From Alphaproteobacteria bacterium (GTDB taxonomy: Bacteria > Pseudomonadota > Alphaproteobacteria > Micavibrionales > UBA2020), in NCBI GenBank assembly GCA_029266795.1, contig JAQSWE010000024.1:1-14279 (forward strand): a stretch of 14,279 bases of DNA, read 5' to 3'. Under the pieces are notes generated by a model. The model did no database searches and had not been told where the DNA came from. It was given only the letters and a program-made list of their open reading frames with translations. Position 1 is the first letter of the stretch. Every line of letters starts with the position of its first letter. Below, one piece after another: positions 1 to 6,200 of this stretch. Made by a program: the position numbers and the translations under genes.

Positions 1-854
1 ACAACCTGATCGGTGCCGTATCCGCCATCGCCCTGCTGTTCGCAGCACCCGCGCTTGCCGAAACCGCCAAAGAAATGAACAAAGAATACAACCAGAACGA
101 ATCCTACGGCAGCCGCGCGAAAGATTCCGGTTCCGTTGTCGATCGCAAACAGAACAACACCGAAGCAAAAGAAGATTTCTCCAAAGCGACGAAAGATGCT
201 TCTGCTTCGATGAAAGAAACCGCTGACGAGATCAAGGCTGCTTTCATTGATGAAGACGTGAAAGTCAAAGCGTCGCACGTGACCTTCCAGAAGCGTACGA
301 CCGCTGATGGCATCATCGGCAAGCCCGTCGTGAACCAGTCCAACGACCGTATCGCTACCGTCGAAGACGTGATCCTCGATGCAAGCGGCGACGCTAAACT
401 GGTTGTCGTGAAAGACGGCGATTTCGCCGGCATGGGCGGCAAACTGGCTGCTTTCGACTATGATTCCATTATCTCGCGCCAGGCTGACGGCGACGTTGTG
501 ATGCCGATCACCGAACAGACCCTCGACAAAGTTGCTGAGTTCTCCTACGACAAAACGGACAAAGAAAACGTCCGCGTCATTCCGGCGAACGGCTACTCCG
601 TGAAAGGCCTGCTGGATGGCAACATCGTTGATCCGGCTGGCAAGAAACTGGCCTCGATCGACAACCTGTCGCTCAAGGGCGGCAAGGCTGACCTGATCAT
701 CGCCGGCTACGGCAAAGTCCTCGCCATGGGCGGTGACAAGGTTGCAGTTGACTTCGACTCGGGCCGCCTGGTCCGTGACGGTGACAACGTGAACCTGAAA
801 CTGAGCCAGAACCAGACGGCGAAGTTCAACACCTTCAAAGACACGCACAAGTAA
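1..854 (+). CDS. Exported tandem PRC-barrel domain protein (5' partial)
   Basis: The reading frame is open to the left edge, so the gene begins a few codons outside the window; the ATG at 75 is internal. Codons from nt 3 encode the end of a signal peptide: a hydrophobic core followed by APALA|ET, a good signal peptidase I site about 19 residues in. The mature protein starts with a charged, Lys/Glu/Asn-rich helical stretch. Two PRC-barrel-like repeats follow, at roughly nt 297-510 and nt 580-800. Each contains a G-K/N-x-V..D..G/N..I..V/I-D pattern ending in a GxGGxxxAxDFD-like segment. PRC-barrels are small beta-barrels found in ribosome maturation factor RimM and photosynthetic reaction centre H subunits, and in many stress-associated alphaproteobacterial proteins. 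A periplasmic location is inferred from the signal peptide. The ligand or partner is unknown. A hairpin follows the gene. Confidence 0.85.
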   Translation, partial: NLIGAVSAIALLFAAPALAETAKEMNKEYNQNESYGSRAKDSGSVVDRKQNNTEAKEDFSKATKDASASMKETADEIKAAFIDEDVKVKASHVTFQKRTTADGIIGKPVVNQSNDRIATVEDVILDASGDAKLVVVKDGDFAGMGGKLAAFDYDSIISRQADGDVVMPITEQTLDKVAEFSYDKTDKENVRVIPANGYSVKGLLDGNIVDPAGKKLASIDNLSLKGGKADLIIAGYGKVLAMGGDKVAVDFDSGRLVRDGDNVNLKLSQNQTAKFNTFKDTHK

Positions 855-872
855 GCGTGACGGATCAAGTTT

Positions 873-901
873 CCGGCCTGCCTCCTCAAGGGGCGGGCCG
901 G
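873..901 (+). terminator. GC-rich hairpin between the PRC-barrel gene and csbD
   Basis: A 12-bp stem (873-884 with 890-901, including two G-T pairs) closes a 5-nt loop. No T-run follows, so it may be a weak terminator, a processing site or an mRNA 3'-end stabiliser rather than a full stop before csbD. Confidence 0.45.
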
Positions 902-939
902 TACTTATCCACCCTTACCTTCAACTAAGGAGAAAAATA

Positions 940-1143
940 ATGAATGAAGACATCCTCGAAGGCAAATGGAACGAACTCAAAGGCTCCATCCAACAAAAAT
1001 GGGGCAAGCTGACCGATGATGACATGACGCGCATCAACGGCGACCGCATCAAGCTGGCGGGCACGATCCAGAAAAACTACGGCATCGCGCGCGACGAAGC
1101 GGAAAAACAGCTGAAAGAATGGGAAGACGAGCACAGGGTCTAA
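940..1143 (+). CDS. CsbD family stress protein
   Basis: This 67-residue hydrophilic protein has the CsbD pattern: an N-terminal E-G-K-W-N-E-L-K-G segment, then a W-G-K-L-T-D-D-D segment, and a charged helical C-terminus with E-A-E-K-Q-L. The length is normal for the family. CsbD proteins were first described as sigma-B-dependent general stress proteins in Bacillus, and their molecular function is unknown. The start at 940 follows a strong AAGGAG ribosome binding site 8 nt upstream. The gene sits between two hairpins, so it is probably monocistronic or weakly co-transcribed with the PRC-barrel gene. No EcfG-type promoter is visible directly upstream. Confidence 0.93.
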   Translation: MNEDILEGKWNELKGSIQQKWGKLTDDDMTRINGDRIKLAGTIQKNYGIARDEAEKQLKEWEDEHRV

Positions 1144-1169
1144 GTCTCCTCCGCTCCAACCTTCCCGGG

Positions 1170-1213
1170 ATGGGGGTCGTCGGTTCGCCGATGACCCCCA
1201 TCTCTTTTTTTTT
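1170..1213 (+). terminator. Strong rho-independent terminator after csbD
   Basis: A 14-bp stem (1170-1183 with 1188-1201, one G-T pair) is capped by a TTCG tetraloop and followed by a run of nine T at 1205-1213. This is a textbook intrinsic terminator for csbD. Confidence 0.95.
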
Positions 1214-1238
1214 AACGCGCCAAACCCTTAATTACCAA

Positions 1239-1263
1239 TGAACTTTATGTCGTGTGACGGGTT
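1239..1263 (+). promoter_or_regulatory. Possible degenerate EcfG-type promoter upstream of the DUF883 gene
   Basis: TGAAC (1239-1243), a 16-nt spacer and GGTT (1260-1263) match the GGAAC-N16/17-CGTT consensus at 7 of 9 positions. The element lies about 40 nt upstream of the DUF883-like start and just after the csbD terminator, where a promoter is needed. The match is weak and could be chance. Confidence 0.25.
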
Positions 1264-1302
1264 AGTGTCGCAAGAGATCAACAAATAATGAGGAGACATA
1301 TC

Positions 1303-1635
1303 ATGCAAAATATCCAAACAGATAAAAGCTATAAGCCGGTTGACGGTGCTATCGCCAATCTTGGCGATACTCTTGCTTCTGATGTCGACAACGTTCGCGG
1401 CGATGTTAAATCGCTGAAAGAAAACGTGCTCGCTCTCGGCGAGACCCTTAAGGCTGAAGCCTGCGAGAAGACCGCAGAGCTGAAAGACCTCGCGTCCGAG
1501 AAGTTGCATGGTGTCATGAAAGCGGGCGATGAAAGCCTGAAATTCCTCGACGATGAAGTGAAGGCGAACCCCCGCAGCGCGATCGCGGTTGCCTTTGCAG
1601 CCGGCATTCTCGCAAACTTCCTGTTGCGCCGGTAA
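1303..1635 (+). CDS. DUF883/ElaB-YqjD-like membrane-anchored protein
   Basis: This 110-residue protein has a long amphipathic, Lys/Glu/Asp-rich helical body (about residues 10-85). It ends in a short hydrophobic segment (about 89-107: P-R-S-A-I-A-V-A-F-A-A-G-I-L-A-N-F-L-L) followed by two Arg. This is the layout of the DUF883 family, whose E. coli members ElaB and YqjD are tail-anchored inner-membrane proteins, some ribosome-associated in stationary phase. I chose the ATG at 1303 because AGGAG (1291-1295) lies 7 nt before it; the in-frame ATG at 1288 would place that ribosome binding site inside the gene. The holin-like gene follows after 6 nt, so the two are almost certainly one operon ended by the terminator at 2102. 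Confidence 0.88.
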   Translation: MQNIQTDKSYKPVDGAIANLGDTLASDVDNVRGDVKSLKENVLALGETLKAEACEKTAELKDLASEKLHGVMKAGDESLKFLDDEVKANPRSAIAVAFAAGILANFLLRR

Positions 1636-1641
1636 CCGATC

Positions 1642-2079
1642 ATGGGCGTCATCCAGCCAATGATCACGCAGATGGTTCTCAACGCTGTGTTGAGCCGGCC
1701 ATCTAAGGCGCCTGGTATGCGCAAGGCAGAGATTTGCTTGCTTGCGACCACCGGCATATTCTCTGTCATAGGGGCCGTGTTCCTTTTCATGGCGCTGCAT
1801 TCTTACGTCCTTACCCTCTATGCTCCGTGGGTTGCGGCGATGATCACGGGTGCTGCCGCCCTCATCGTCGGCCTGACCTGCGCGGTCATTGCGGGTGGCA
1901 TGGAAGAAGCGCGGAAGAGAGATTTCAAGCGCGCCGATGCGGAAGATCCTGCGCAGGCTTTGCTCGCCGCTCTCAACCATGCAACGCAAGGCTTGGAAAA
2001 ACCGATCAGCGATAACCCGCGCACTTCCGTGCTGCTGGCCTCGCTTGCCGGCTATATGACGGGCAACAAACTGCACTAA
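1642..2079 (+). CDS. Holin-like (DUF1469/phage holin superfamily) membrane protein
   Basis: This 145-residue protein has two strongly hydrophobic segments (about residues 33-55 and 62-86) separated by a short Y/P-containing turn. A charged stretch (E-E-A-R-K-R-D-F-K-R) follows. The C-terminal tail carries a D-N-P-R-T-S-V-L-L-A-S-L-A-G segment that resembles the D-x-x-NPR-S end of the preceding DUF883-like protein. The two-helix-plus-tail arrangement fits the DUF1469 family, often annotated as a phage holin family protein, though no phage genes are present here. It is probably an inner-membrane partner of the upstream protein. There is no clear ribosome binding site and the ATG lies 6 nt after the upstream stop, so translational coupling is likely. 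Confidence 0.75.
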   Translation: MGVIQPMITQMVLNAVLSRPSKAPGMRKAEICLLATTGIFSVIGAVFLFMALHSYVLTLYAPWVAAMITGAAALIVGLTCAVIAGGMEEARKRDFKRADAEDPAQALLAALNHATQGLEKPISDNPRTSVLLASLAGYMTGNKLH

Positions 2080-2101
2080 TTGTCCCAGAAGATGAAAATA
2101 G

Positions 2102-2130
2102 AAAAGCCGCCCTGCGAAGGGCGGCTTTTT
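2102..2130 (+). terminator. Bidirectional rho-independent terminator
   Basis: A 12-bp stem (2102-2113 with 2118-2129) is closed by a GCGA tetraloop. It has A4 on the left and T5 on the right. It ends the + strand DUF883/holin operon, and read on the - strand it lies just past the stop of the response regulator, so it probably serves both converging units. Confidence 0.92.
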
Positions 2131-2149
2131 CTTGACCGTGTGAAAATTC

Positions 2150-2890
2150 TTAGTCGATTGCCTTGGCTTCGCCGCAGAACATATAGCCCACGCCACGCAC
2201 TGTCTTGATGAGGGCAGGGGAAGCGGGATCATCATTCAGCTTTTTACGGATACGCGCCACTTGTGTATCGATCACGCGGTCATAAGTGTCGAACTTGCCG
2301 CCGGCGCGGGTCAGCTCGAACAGCTGTTCGCGCGAAAGCACGCGGTTGGGCGCCATCACCAGCGCCTCCAGCAGTTTGAATTCTCCGGTCGTCAGGTCCG
2401 ACGGCGCATTGCCTGAATCAAACAGCTGGTATTGCTGTCGGTCTAGTATCCAGCCGTTGAAGCCCAGCCGTTTCGCCTTGGCCAAGGGTGCGTCTTTGTC
2501 ATTTTCGGCGGGCTTTTCCTCCCCCGCGGCGCGACGCAGCACGGCCTTGATGCGTGCCGATAATTCGCGCATTTCGAAAGGTTTGGTCAGGTAGTCGTCG
2601 GCACCCATTTCGAGGCCGACAATTTTGTCCGCCGTCTCGTTCTTGCCGCTCACGACGATGACGGGGGCGCGTGTCTTGGCGCGGATCGCGGTGAGCAACG
2701 TGAGGCCATCGTTATCTGGCAGCATCAGGTCGAGGAGTATGATATCCGGCTGCGCAGCATCAAGCTTCGTGAGCGTTTCCGCACCCGAAAAGGCTGTCAT
2801 CAGCTGATATCCCTGATTCTCCAGATACGTGCGCATCACGATCTGGAGATCCCGGTCATCATCAATTGTGAGTACCGTTGCTTTATGCAA
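2150..2890 (-). CDS. OmpR/PhoB-type response regulator
   Basis: This 246-residue protein has an N-terminal receiver domain (about 4-118). Acidic residues D10-D12, phosphoacceptor D54 (in L-L-D-L-M-L-P-D), S81 and K103-P104 are all in place. A linker rich in E/K/D (about 120-142) precedes a C-terminal winged-helix DNA-binding domain (about 147-240) with the usual L-T-x-x-E-F-K-L-L and V-R-G-V-G-Y-M-F motifs. It should act as a cytoplasmic transcription factor. The start is TTG at 2890-2888; an in-frame TAG lies only a few codons upstream and no ATG intervenes. A GCAGGG lying 8-10 nt upstream may serve as a ribosome binding site. The gene follows the hybrid kinase on the same strand by 90 nt and is probably its partner, though a kinase with its own receiver could also signal elsewhere. 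Confidence 0.95.
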   Translation of the reverse strand: MHKATVLTIDDDRDLQIVMRTYLENQGYQLMTAFSGAETLTKLDAAQPDIILLDLMLPDNDGLTLLTAIRAKTRAPVIVVSGKNETADKIVGLEMGADDYLTKPFEMRELSARIKAVLRRAAGEEKPAENDKDAPLAKAKRLGFNGWILDRQQYQLFDSGNAPSDLTTGEFKLLEALVMAPNRVLSREQLFELTRAGGKFDTYDRVIDTQVARIRKKLNDDPASPALIKTVRGVGYMFCGEAKAID

Positions 2891-2939
2891 AATACAAGTG
2901 CCCTGCAGCTAACATGAAGCCTAAATTTACCAATTACGT

Positions 2940-2968
2940 TTTATAAGACCTTCGCCCGTTAATTGAAA
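2940..2968 (-). promoter_or_regulatory. Possible internal promoter for the response regulator
   Basis: Read on the - strand, TATAAA (2945-2940) lies 17 nt after TTTCAA, within the 90-nt gap between kinase stop and regulator start. The -10 match is good and the -35 is poor. It could allow regulator expression independent of the kinase, but this is weak evidence. Confidence 0.25.
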
Positions 2969-2980
2969 CCTTTTTCTGCT

Positions 2981-5221
2981 TTAGGAGGCCGCACCACGGG
3001 GGCCGCTCAGCATTTCGTAAATTTTGGCTCTCAGCTCGGCTTCAACGATGGGTTTGGGGAGATAGGCGTCCATGCCTGCCTGAATGCACTGTTCCTTGTC
3101 CCCCACAAGCGCGTGGGCCGTCATGCCGATGATAGGGGTATGCAGGCTGCCGCGCTCTTTCTCAATGCGCCGTATTTCGCGGGTGGCCGTAAAGCCATCC
3201 ATTTCGGGCATCTGGACGTCCATCAGGATCAGGTCATAAGGGGTCTCCAGCCATTTATCGAGACCCTCCTTGCCCGTGCGGCTGACGTCATAGGGGCATT
3301 TCATTCCGTCCAGCAGATAGCTCAGGATCACGATGTTGCCTTCGTAGTCGTCCACGATCAGAACGCGCTTCTGGCGGATATCTGCCGGTCGGCCCGCTTC
3401 GATTTCGACTTCGGGCTCTGAATCCAGCAACGGCGGGGCTTCGGCGAGGCGCAGGGGCAGCAACAGCGTGAAAAGCGACCCTTCGGCGGGCTTGCTCTCC
3501 ACCATGATATCGCCGCCCATCAGGCGCGCAAGCCGCAGCGAAATAGGCAGGCCAAGACCTGTGCCGCCATATTTGCGGGAAACAGAACTATCCGCCTGCT
3601 TGAACCGCTCGAAAATGAGCGAGAAATTTTCAGGCGCAATGCCGATCCCGCTATCCTGCACATCGATGCGCAGCTGCTCGGTTTCGCCTTCGCCCGTGCG
3701 ACGGGTCACCACCGCAACACGGCCCTGATGGGTGAATTTGATGGCATTGCCGATCAGGTTGATGAGGATCTGGCGCAGCCGGACAGCGTCACCCACCATC
3801 TGCAATCCACGCACCGAGTTGTAATCGAACGTAAAGCGGATTCCTTTTTCAGACGCCTTCACGGAAAAGATGCTGACGACTTGCTCGAACAGACCTTGAA
3901 GGTCGAACGGCTTTTCGACCAGGTCCAGCTCCCCGCTTTCAATCTTGGAGAAGTCGAGGATGTCGTTGATCAGGTCTTTCAGCGACGCCGTGCTGGAACT
4001 GAGCGTGCGGACCAACTGGCGCTGCCGAGCATCAAGCCCTGCTTGAGTGCCTTCGAAAATTTCGGCGATGCCGGAAATGGCAGTGAGGGGCGTGCGGATT
4101 TCGTGGCTCATATGCGCGAGGAATTCCGTTTTGGCGCGGTTGGCTTTTTCCGCACGCTCTTTCGCTTTTTCAAGTTTCTCCTCATAGGCCTTGATATGCG
4201 TGATGTCTGTATGGGCGCCGACCAGCCTGTAGGCGTGGCCCGCGTTATCGTAAAGGGCACGGCCGCGGGCGTTGATCCACACCCACCGTCCGGTCTTGTG
4301 GCGCATGCGGAAAACACTCAAATATTCCCCGATTTCACCGCTGCGATATTGCTCGATCTGGCCCAGTACCCGTTCCTTGTCATCGGGATGCAGCAGGTCG
4401 TTCATGGCCTGCAGGCTGCCCGTGAGCGGCAGCTCGTCATATCCCAGCATGGCGAGATATTGGGCGGAATAAAAAGCCTTGTCGCGCTGGAAGTTCCATT
4501 CGAAAAAGCCGTCGCTCGCCCCTTCGATCGCAAGGCGGAAGGCGTCCTCCGATTCAGCCAGGTTTTGCTCTGCCTTGTCGCGCCCCAGCCGGGCGGCTAG
4601 ATACCATGCGTTGATGATCATGAAAAGGATGGATGCCACAAGGCAGGCGATCAGCAGGCGGTGCCTGTTGTATGTGCGCTGCTCCGCCATGCCCATGCGC
4701 AACTCGCTCAGCGATTTTTGGGCATCCAATAGTATGTCTTTGTTGACGCGGATCATGTCATTGCGCAGCATCTCCGCTGTCACGGCCGGCCATTGCCTGC
4801 GCGCCGATGCCGGCGGCAGGCTTTCCTGCGCATCCAGTCTCTTTGAATACTGGATAAAGTATGATTGCAATTCTTCCAGCCGGCCCGACTGCTCGGGCGC
4901 GATCTGCATCAGCCTGTTCAGGTCGGCCAGGATGTCCGAGACTTCGGCTTTTGCAGCCGTATAGCCTGAAATAAATTTCCGGTCTCCGGACAGCGCGTAG
5001 CCGCGGGCGCTCGCCAGCATGCTTTCGATGCGCGGCATCAGGTCCTGATTTTTACGCACCAGACTTTCGGCAAGTTCGATACGCGAAATTTGCTCGTCAA
5101 CAGTTCTCGCCCCAAAGGTAAGAAGACCCGCGATCGCGCCGAAACTCCCAAGGATCAGCATCAGAAACAATACGTAGTTTCTGTACTTGCGGATGAGGGG
5201 GAGGAGTGTACTGGGCGTCAT
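2981..5221 (-). CDS. CHASE3-PAS hybrid sensor histidine kinase
   Basis: This 746-residue inner-membrane kinase has TM1 at about 17-36 and a periplasmic helical sensor at about 40-185. The sensor carries a CHASE3-like signature (A-R-G-Y-A-L-S-G-D-R-K-F). TM2 lies at about 188-209 and a PAS fold with PAC tail at about 225-345. A short coiled coil leads to the HisKA domain with phospho-accepting H373 in M-S-H-E-I-R-T-P-L. The HATPase has N-box N488/N492, G1 DSGIGI (523-528) and G2 GGTGLGL (552-558). The C-terminal receiver (about 618-738) has D624/D625, D668 and K723. All catalytic residues look intact, so autophosphorylation and transfer to its own receiver are expected. No HPt domain is present here or elsewhere in the window. 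The ATG at 5221 has only a weak ribosome binding site. The gene is upstream of, and co-directional with, the OmpR-type regulator. Confidence 0.95.
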   Translation of the reverse strand: MTPSTLLPLIRKYRNYVLFLMLILGSFGAIAGLLTFGARTVDEQISRIELAESLVRKNQDLMPRIESMLASARGYALSGDRKFISGYTAAKAEVSDILADLNRLMQIAPEQSGRLEELQSYFIQYSKRLDAQESLPPASARRQWPAVTAEMLRNDMIRVNKDILLDAQKSLSELRMGMAEQRTYNRHRLLIACLVASILFMIINAWYLAARLGRDKAEQNLAESEDAFRLAIEGASDGFFEWNFQRDKAFYSAQYLAMLGYDELPLTGSLQAMNDLLHPDDKERVLGQIEQYRSGEIGEYLSVFRMRHKTGRWVWINARGRALYDNAGHAYRLVGAHTDITHIKAYEEKLEKAKERAEKANRAKTEFLAHMSHEIRTPLTAISGIAEIFEGTQAGLDARQRQLVRTLSSSTASLKDLINDILDFSKIESGELDLVEKPFDLQGLFEQVVSIFSVKASEKGIRFTFDYNSVRGLQMVGDAVRLRQILINLIGNAIKFTHQGRVAVVTRRTGEGETEQLRIDVQDSGIGIAPENFSLIFERFKQADSSVSRKYGGTGLGLPISLRLARLMGGDIMVESKPAEGSLFTLLLPLRLAEAPPLLDSEPEVEIEAGRPADIRQKRVLIVDDYEGNIVILSYLLDGMKCPYDVSRTGKEGLDKWLETPYDLILMDVQMPEMDGFTATREIRRIEKERGSLHTPIIGMTAHALVGDKEQCIQAGMDAYLPKPIVEAELRAKIYEMLSGPRGAAS

Positions 5222-5262
5222 CGTGCTTTTTTCAAGTTAACCAAGGCCGTAGGCTAATATAT

Positions 5263-5296
5263 AAAAAAATGATGCCGGTAAGGGCATCATTTTTTT
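5263..5296 (-). terminator. Hairpin terminator after the DUF1328 gene
   Basis: A 14-bp perfect stem (5263-5276 with 5283-5296) has a 6-nt loop and is flanked by A7 and T7. Read on the - strand it lies just past the DUF1328 stop and insulates the kinase gene. Its symmetry would also let it work on the + strand. Confidence 0.85.
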
Positions 5297-5322
5297 CATC
5301 AATTAACATTATGGCTATGGAA

Positions 5323-5499
5323 CTAAGCCGGAGGTGCTTTGCCATGCAATGCATGTACTGCATAAGCGATGATGAACAGCACCAAGAAGGCAATGAAGAG
5401 AATCCGCGCGATTTCAACGGAAAGGACGGCCAAGCCGCCAAATCCCAGGAAAGCGGCGATCAGTGCCAGTATCAGAAATGAAAATGCCCACTGCAACAT
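5323..5499 (-). CDS. DUF1328 (YtjA-like) small membrane protein
   Basis: This 58-residue protein is almost entirely hydrophobic. Two transmembrane helices (about residues 4-25 and 29-50) are joined by a short turn containing E-I-A-R, and a short K-A-P-P-A tail follows. This is the compact pattern of DUF1328 (E. coli YtjA), a family of unknown function often associated with stress regulons. I chose the ATG at 5499 because AAGGAG lies about 7 nt before it on the - strand; a start at 5514 would be upstream of that site. An EcfG-type promoter lies about 75 nt upstream and a hairpin terminator follows, so it is likely a single-gene stress-induced unit divergent from the anti-sigma-like operon. Confidence 0.9.
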   Translation of the reverse strand: MLQWAFSFLILALIAAFLGFGGLAVLSVEIARILFIAFLVLFIIAYAVHALHGKAPPA

Positions 5500-5574
5500 G
5501 GTCGTCTCCTTCACTTTATTGTTAATTTCTAAAGGGATAGCTAAATATGCGCTTCCCTCGACCTCGTTTCATCC

Positions 5575-5599
5575 AACGGATGTCGTGCCAGTCGGTTCC
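5575..5599 (-). promoter_or_regulatory. EcfG-type stress promoter for the DUF1328 gene
   Basis: Read on the - strand this is GGAAC (5599-5595), a 16-nt spacer and CGTT (5578-5575). It is an exact match to the alphaproteobacterial sigma-EcfG consensus GGAAC-N16/17-CGTT. It predicts a 5' leader of roughly 65-70 nt before the ATG at 5499. Confidence 0.82.
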
Positions 5600-5613
5600 G
5601 AGAAGGTTTTAAG

Positions 5614-5639
5614 GGAACTCCTTAATAATCCACGACGTT
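5614..5639 (+). promoter_or_regulatory. EcfG-type stress promoter for the anti-sigma-like operon
   Basis: GGAAC (5614-5618), a 17-nt spacer and CGTT (5636-5639) match the sigma-EcfG consensus exactly. Its -35 lies only 14 bp from the -35 of the divergent promoter. Transcription would begin near 5647, giving a leader of about 17 nt that still includes the GGAGG site before the ATG at 5664. Confidence 0.85.
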
Positions 5640-5663
5640 TGTCACTCATGGGAGGACCGTGAG

Positions 5664-5924
5664 ATGACGGTTGCGAGAAAAATGGGCGATAATGTGGCGG
5701 ATTACGAGATTCAGGCGCTGGTAGATGGTCAGCTTGACCGTGACGAGGAACGTCGGGTCTGGAACGAAATCCAACATAATTCCCTCTTTATGCGTCGGTA
5801 CGAAGAGCTGGTTGCCCAAAAGAAAATGCTGTTGTCGTGGTGGGCAGAGGAAAACTCGGTTGAGCCAAAAGACGATGCCGTCGACCCCCGCTTATACGCC
5901 GTACAGTCGACCGAAAAGCACTGA
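5664..5924 (+). CDS. Small anti-sigma-factor-like protein without a zinc motif
   Basis: This 86-residue acidic soluble protein has residues 12-60 that resemble the N-terminal helical domain of anti-sigma factors: D-Y-E-I-Q-A-L-V-D-G-Q-L-D, then a helical E-E-R-R-V-W segment and Y-E-E-L-V-A-Q-K-K-M-L-L. The usual H-x3-C-x2-C zinc ligands are absent (there is no Cys), and so is the transmembrane segment that normally follows. The C-terminus (about 61-86) is acidic and probably disordered. GGAGG at 5650-5654 fits the ATG at 5664. It is the first gene behind a perfect EcfG-type promoter, so it could be a feedback regulator of a sigma factor. This rests on a short similarity judged by eye; it does not look like NepR. 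Confidence 0.6.
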   Translation: MTVARKMGDNVADYEIQALVDGQLDRDEERRVWNEIQHNSLFMRRYEELVAQKKMLLSWWAEENSVEPKDDAVDPRLYAVQSTEKH

Positions 5925-5948
5925 TATTTTTATATCAAGGAGATTTAG

Positions 5949-6200
5949 ATGCGATCCGGTTTTCCCCAAGTCATCGTTCTTCTTCTCATTGTTCTCGCAG
6001 TTTTATATTTCGTCATGGAGCCGGGAACGGGACGTGAAAACGCGGAACAGATCCGCCAGTCGGTGCGTGAGGGCGTTCAGGATACCAAGGAGCGTCTGGA
6101 CAACGGCTTTGCAGCCGCAAAAAAGGACGTTGAAACAATCAAATCAGACATTCAGCAAGGAGGCCGCGATGATCGAGAACCAGAACCCCGTCGTCCGTGA
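5949..6200 (+). CDS. Small single-pass membrane protein with amphipathic tail
   Basis: This 83-residue protein has one N-terminal transmembrane segment (about residues 7-23, V-I-V-L-L-L-I-V-L-A-V-L-Y-F-V). A charged helical segment follows (about 29-70, with R-Q-S-V-R-E-G-V-Q-D-T-K-E-R-L-D), then a polar, Pro/Arg-rich end. I do not recognise a named family. The ribosome binding site AAGGAG lies 7 nt before the ATG. It starts 24 nt after the anti-sigma-like stop, and its last 32 nt overlap the next gene in another frame. It therefore belongs to the same EcfG-promoted operon and is probably an inner-membrane stress protein. Confidence 0.8.
   Translation: MRSGFPQVIVLLLIVLAVLYFVMEPGTGRENAEQIRQSVREGVQDTKERLDNGFAAAKKDVETIKSDIQQGGRDDREPEPRRP

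Noticed and set aside
1288..1302. Earlier ATG for the DUF883-like gene
   Set aside because: The AGGAG ribosome binding site would lie inside the coding region; the ATG at 1303 is correctly spaced from it.
1642..2079. Holin-like gene as evidence of a prophage
   Set aside because: No endolysin, structural or integrase genes are nearby; the family is widespread in chromosomes next to DUF883-like genes.
1228..2235. 335-residue - strand ORF
   Set aside because: It lies antisense to the DUF883-like and holin-like genes, is rich in Arg/His as is typical of shadow frames, and has no ribosome binding site or recognisable domain.
3728..4600. 290-residue + strand ORF
   Set aside because: It is fully antisense to conserved PAS, HisKA and HATPase coding sequence of the hybrid kinase.
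5500..5514. Earlier start of the DUF1328 gene
   Set aside because: The extra five codons cover the AAGGAG ribosome binding site, and the family normally begins M-L-x-W/Y.
5725..6168. Upstream extension of the GSP17M-like frame
   Set aside because: This part overlaps two better supported genes in another frame and reads as low-quality sequence; the ribosome binding site and family similarity place the start at 6169.
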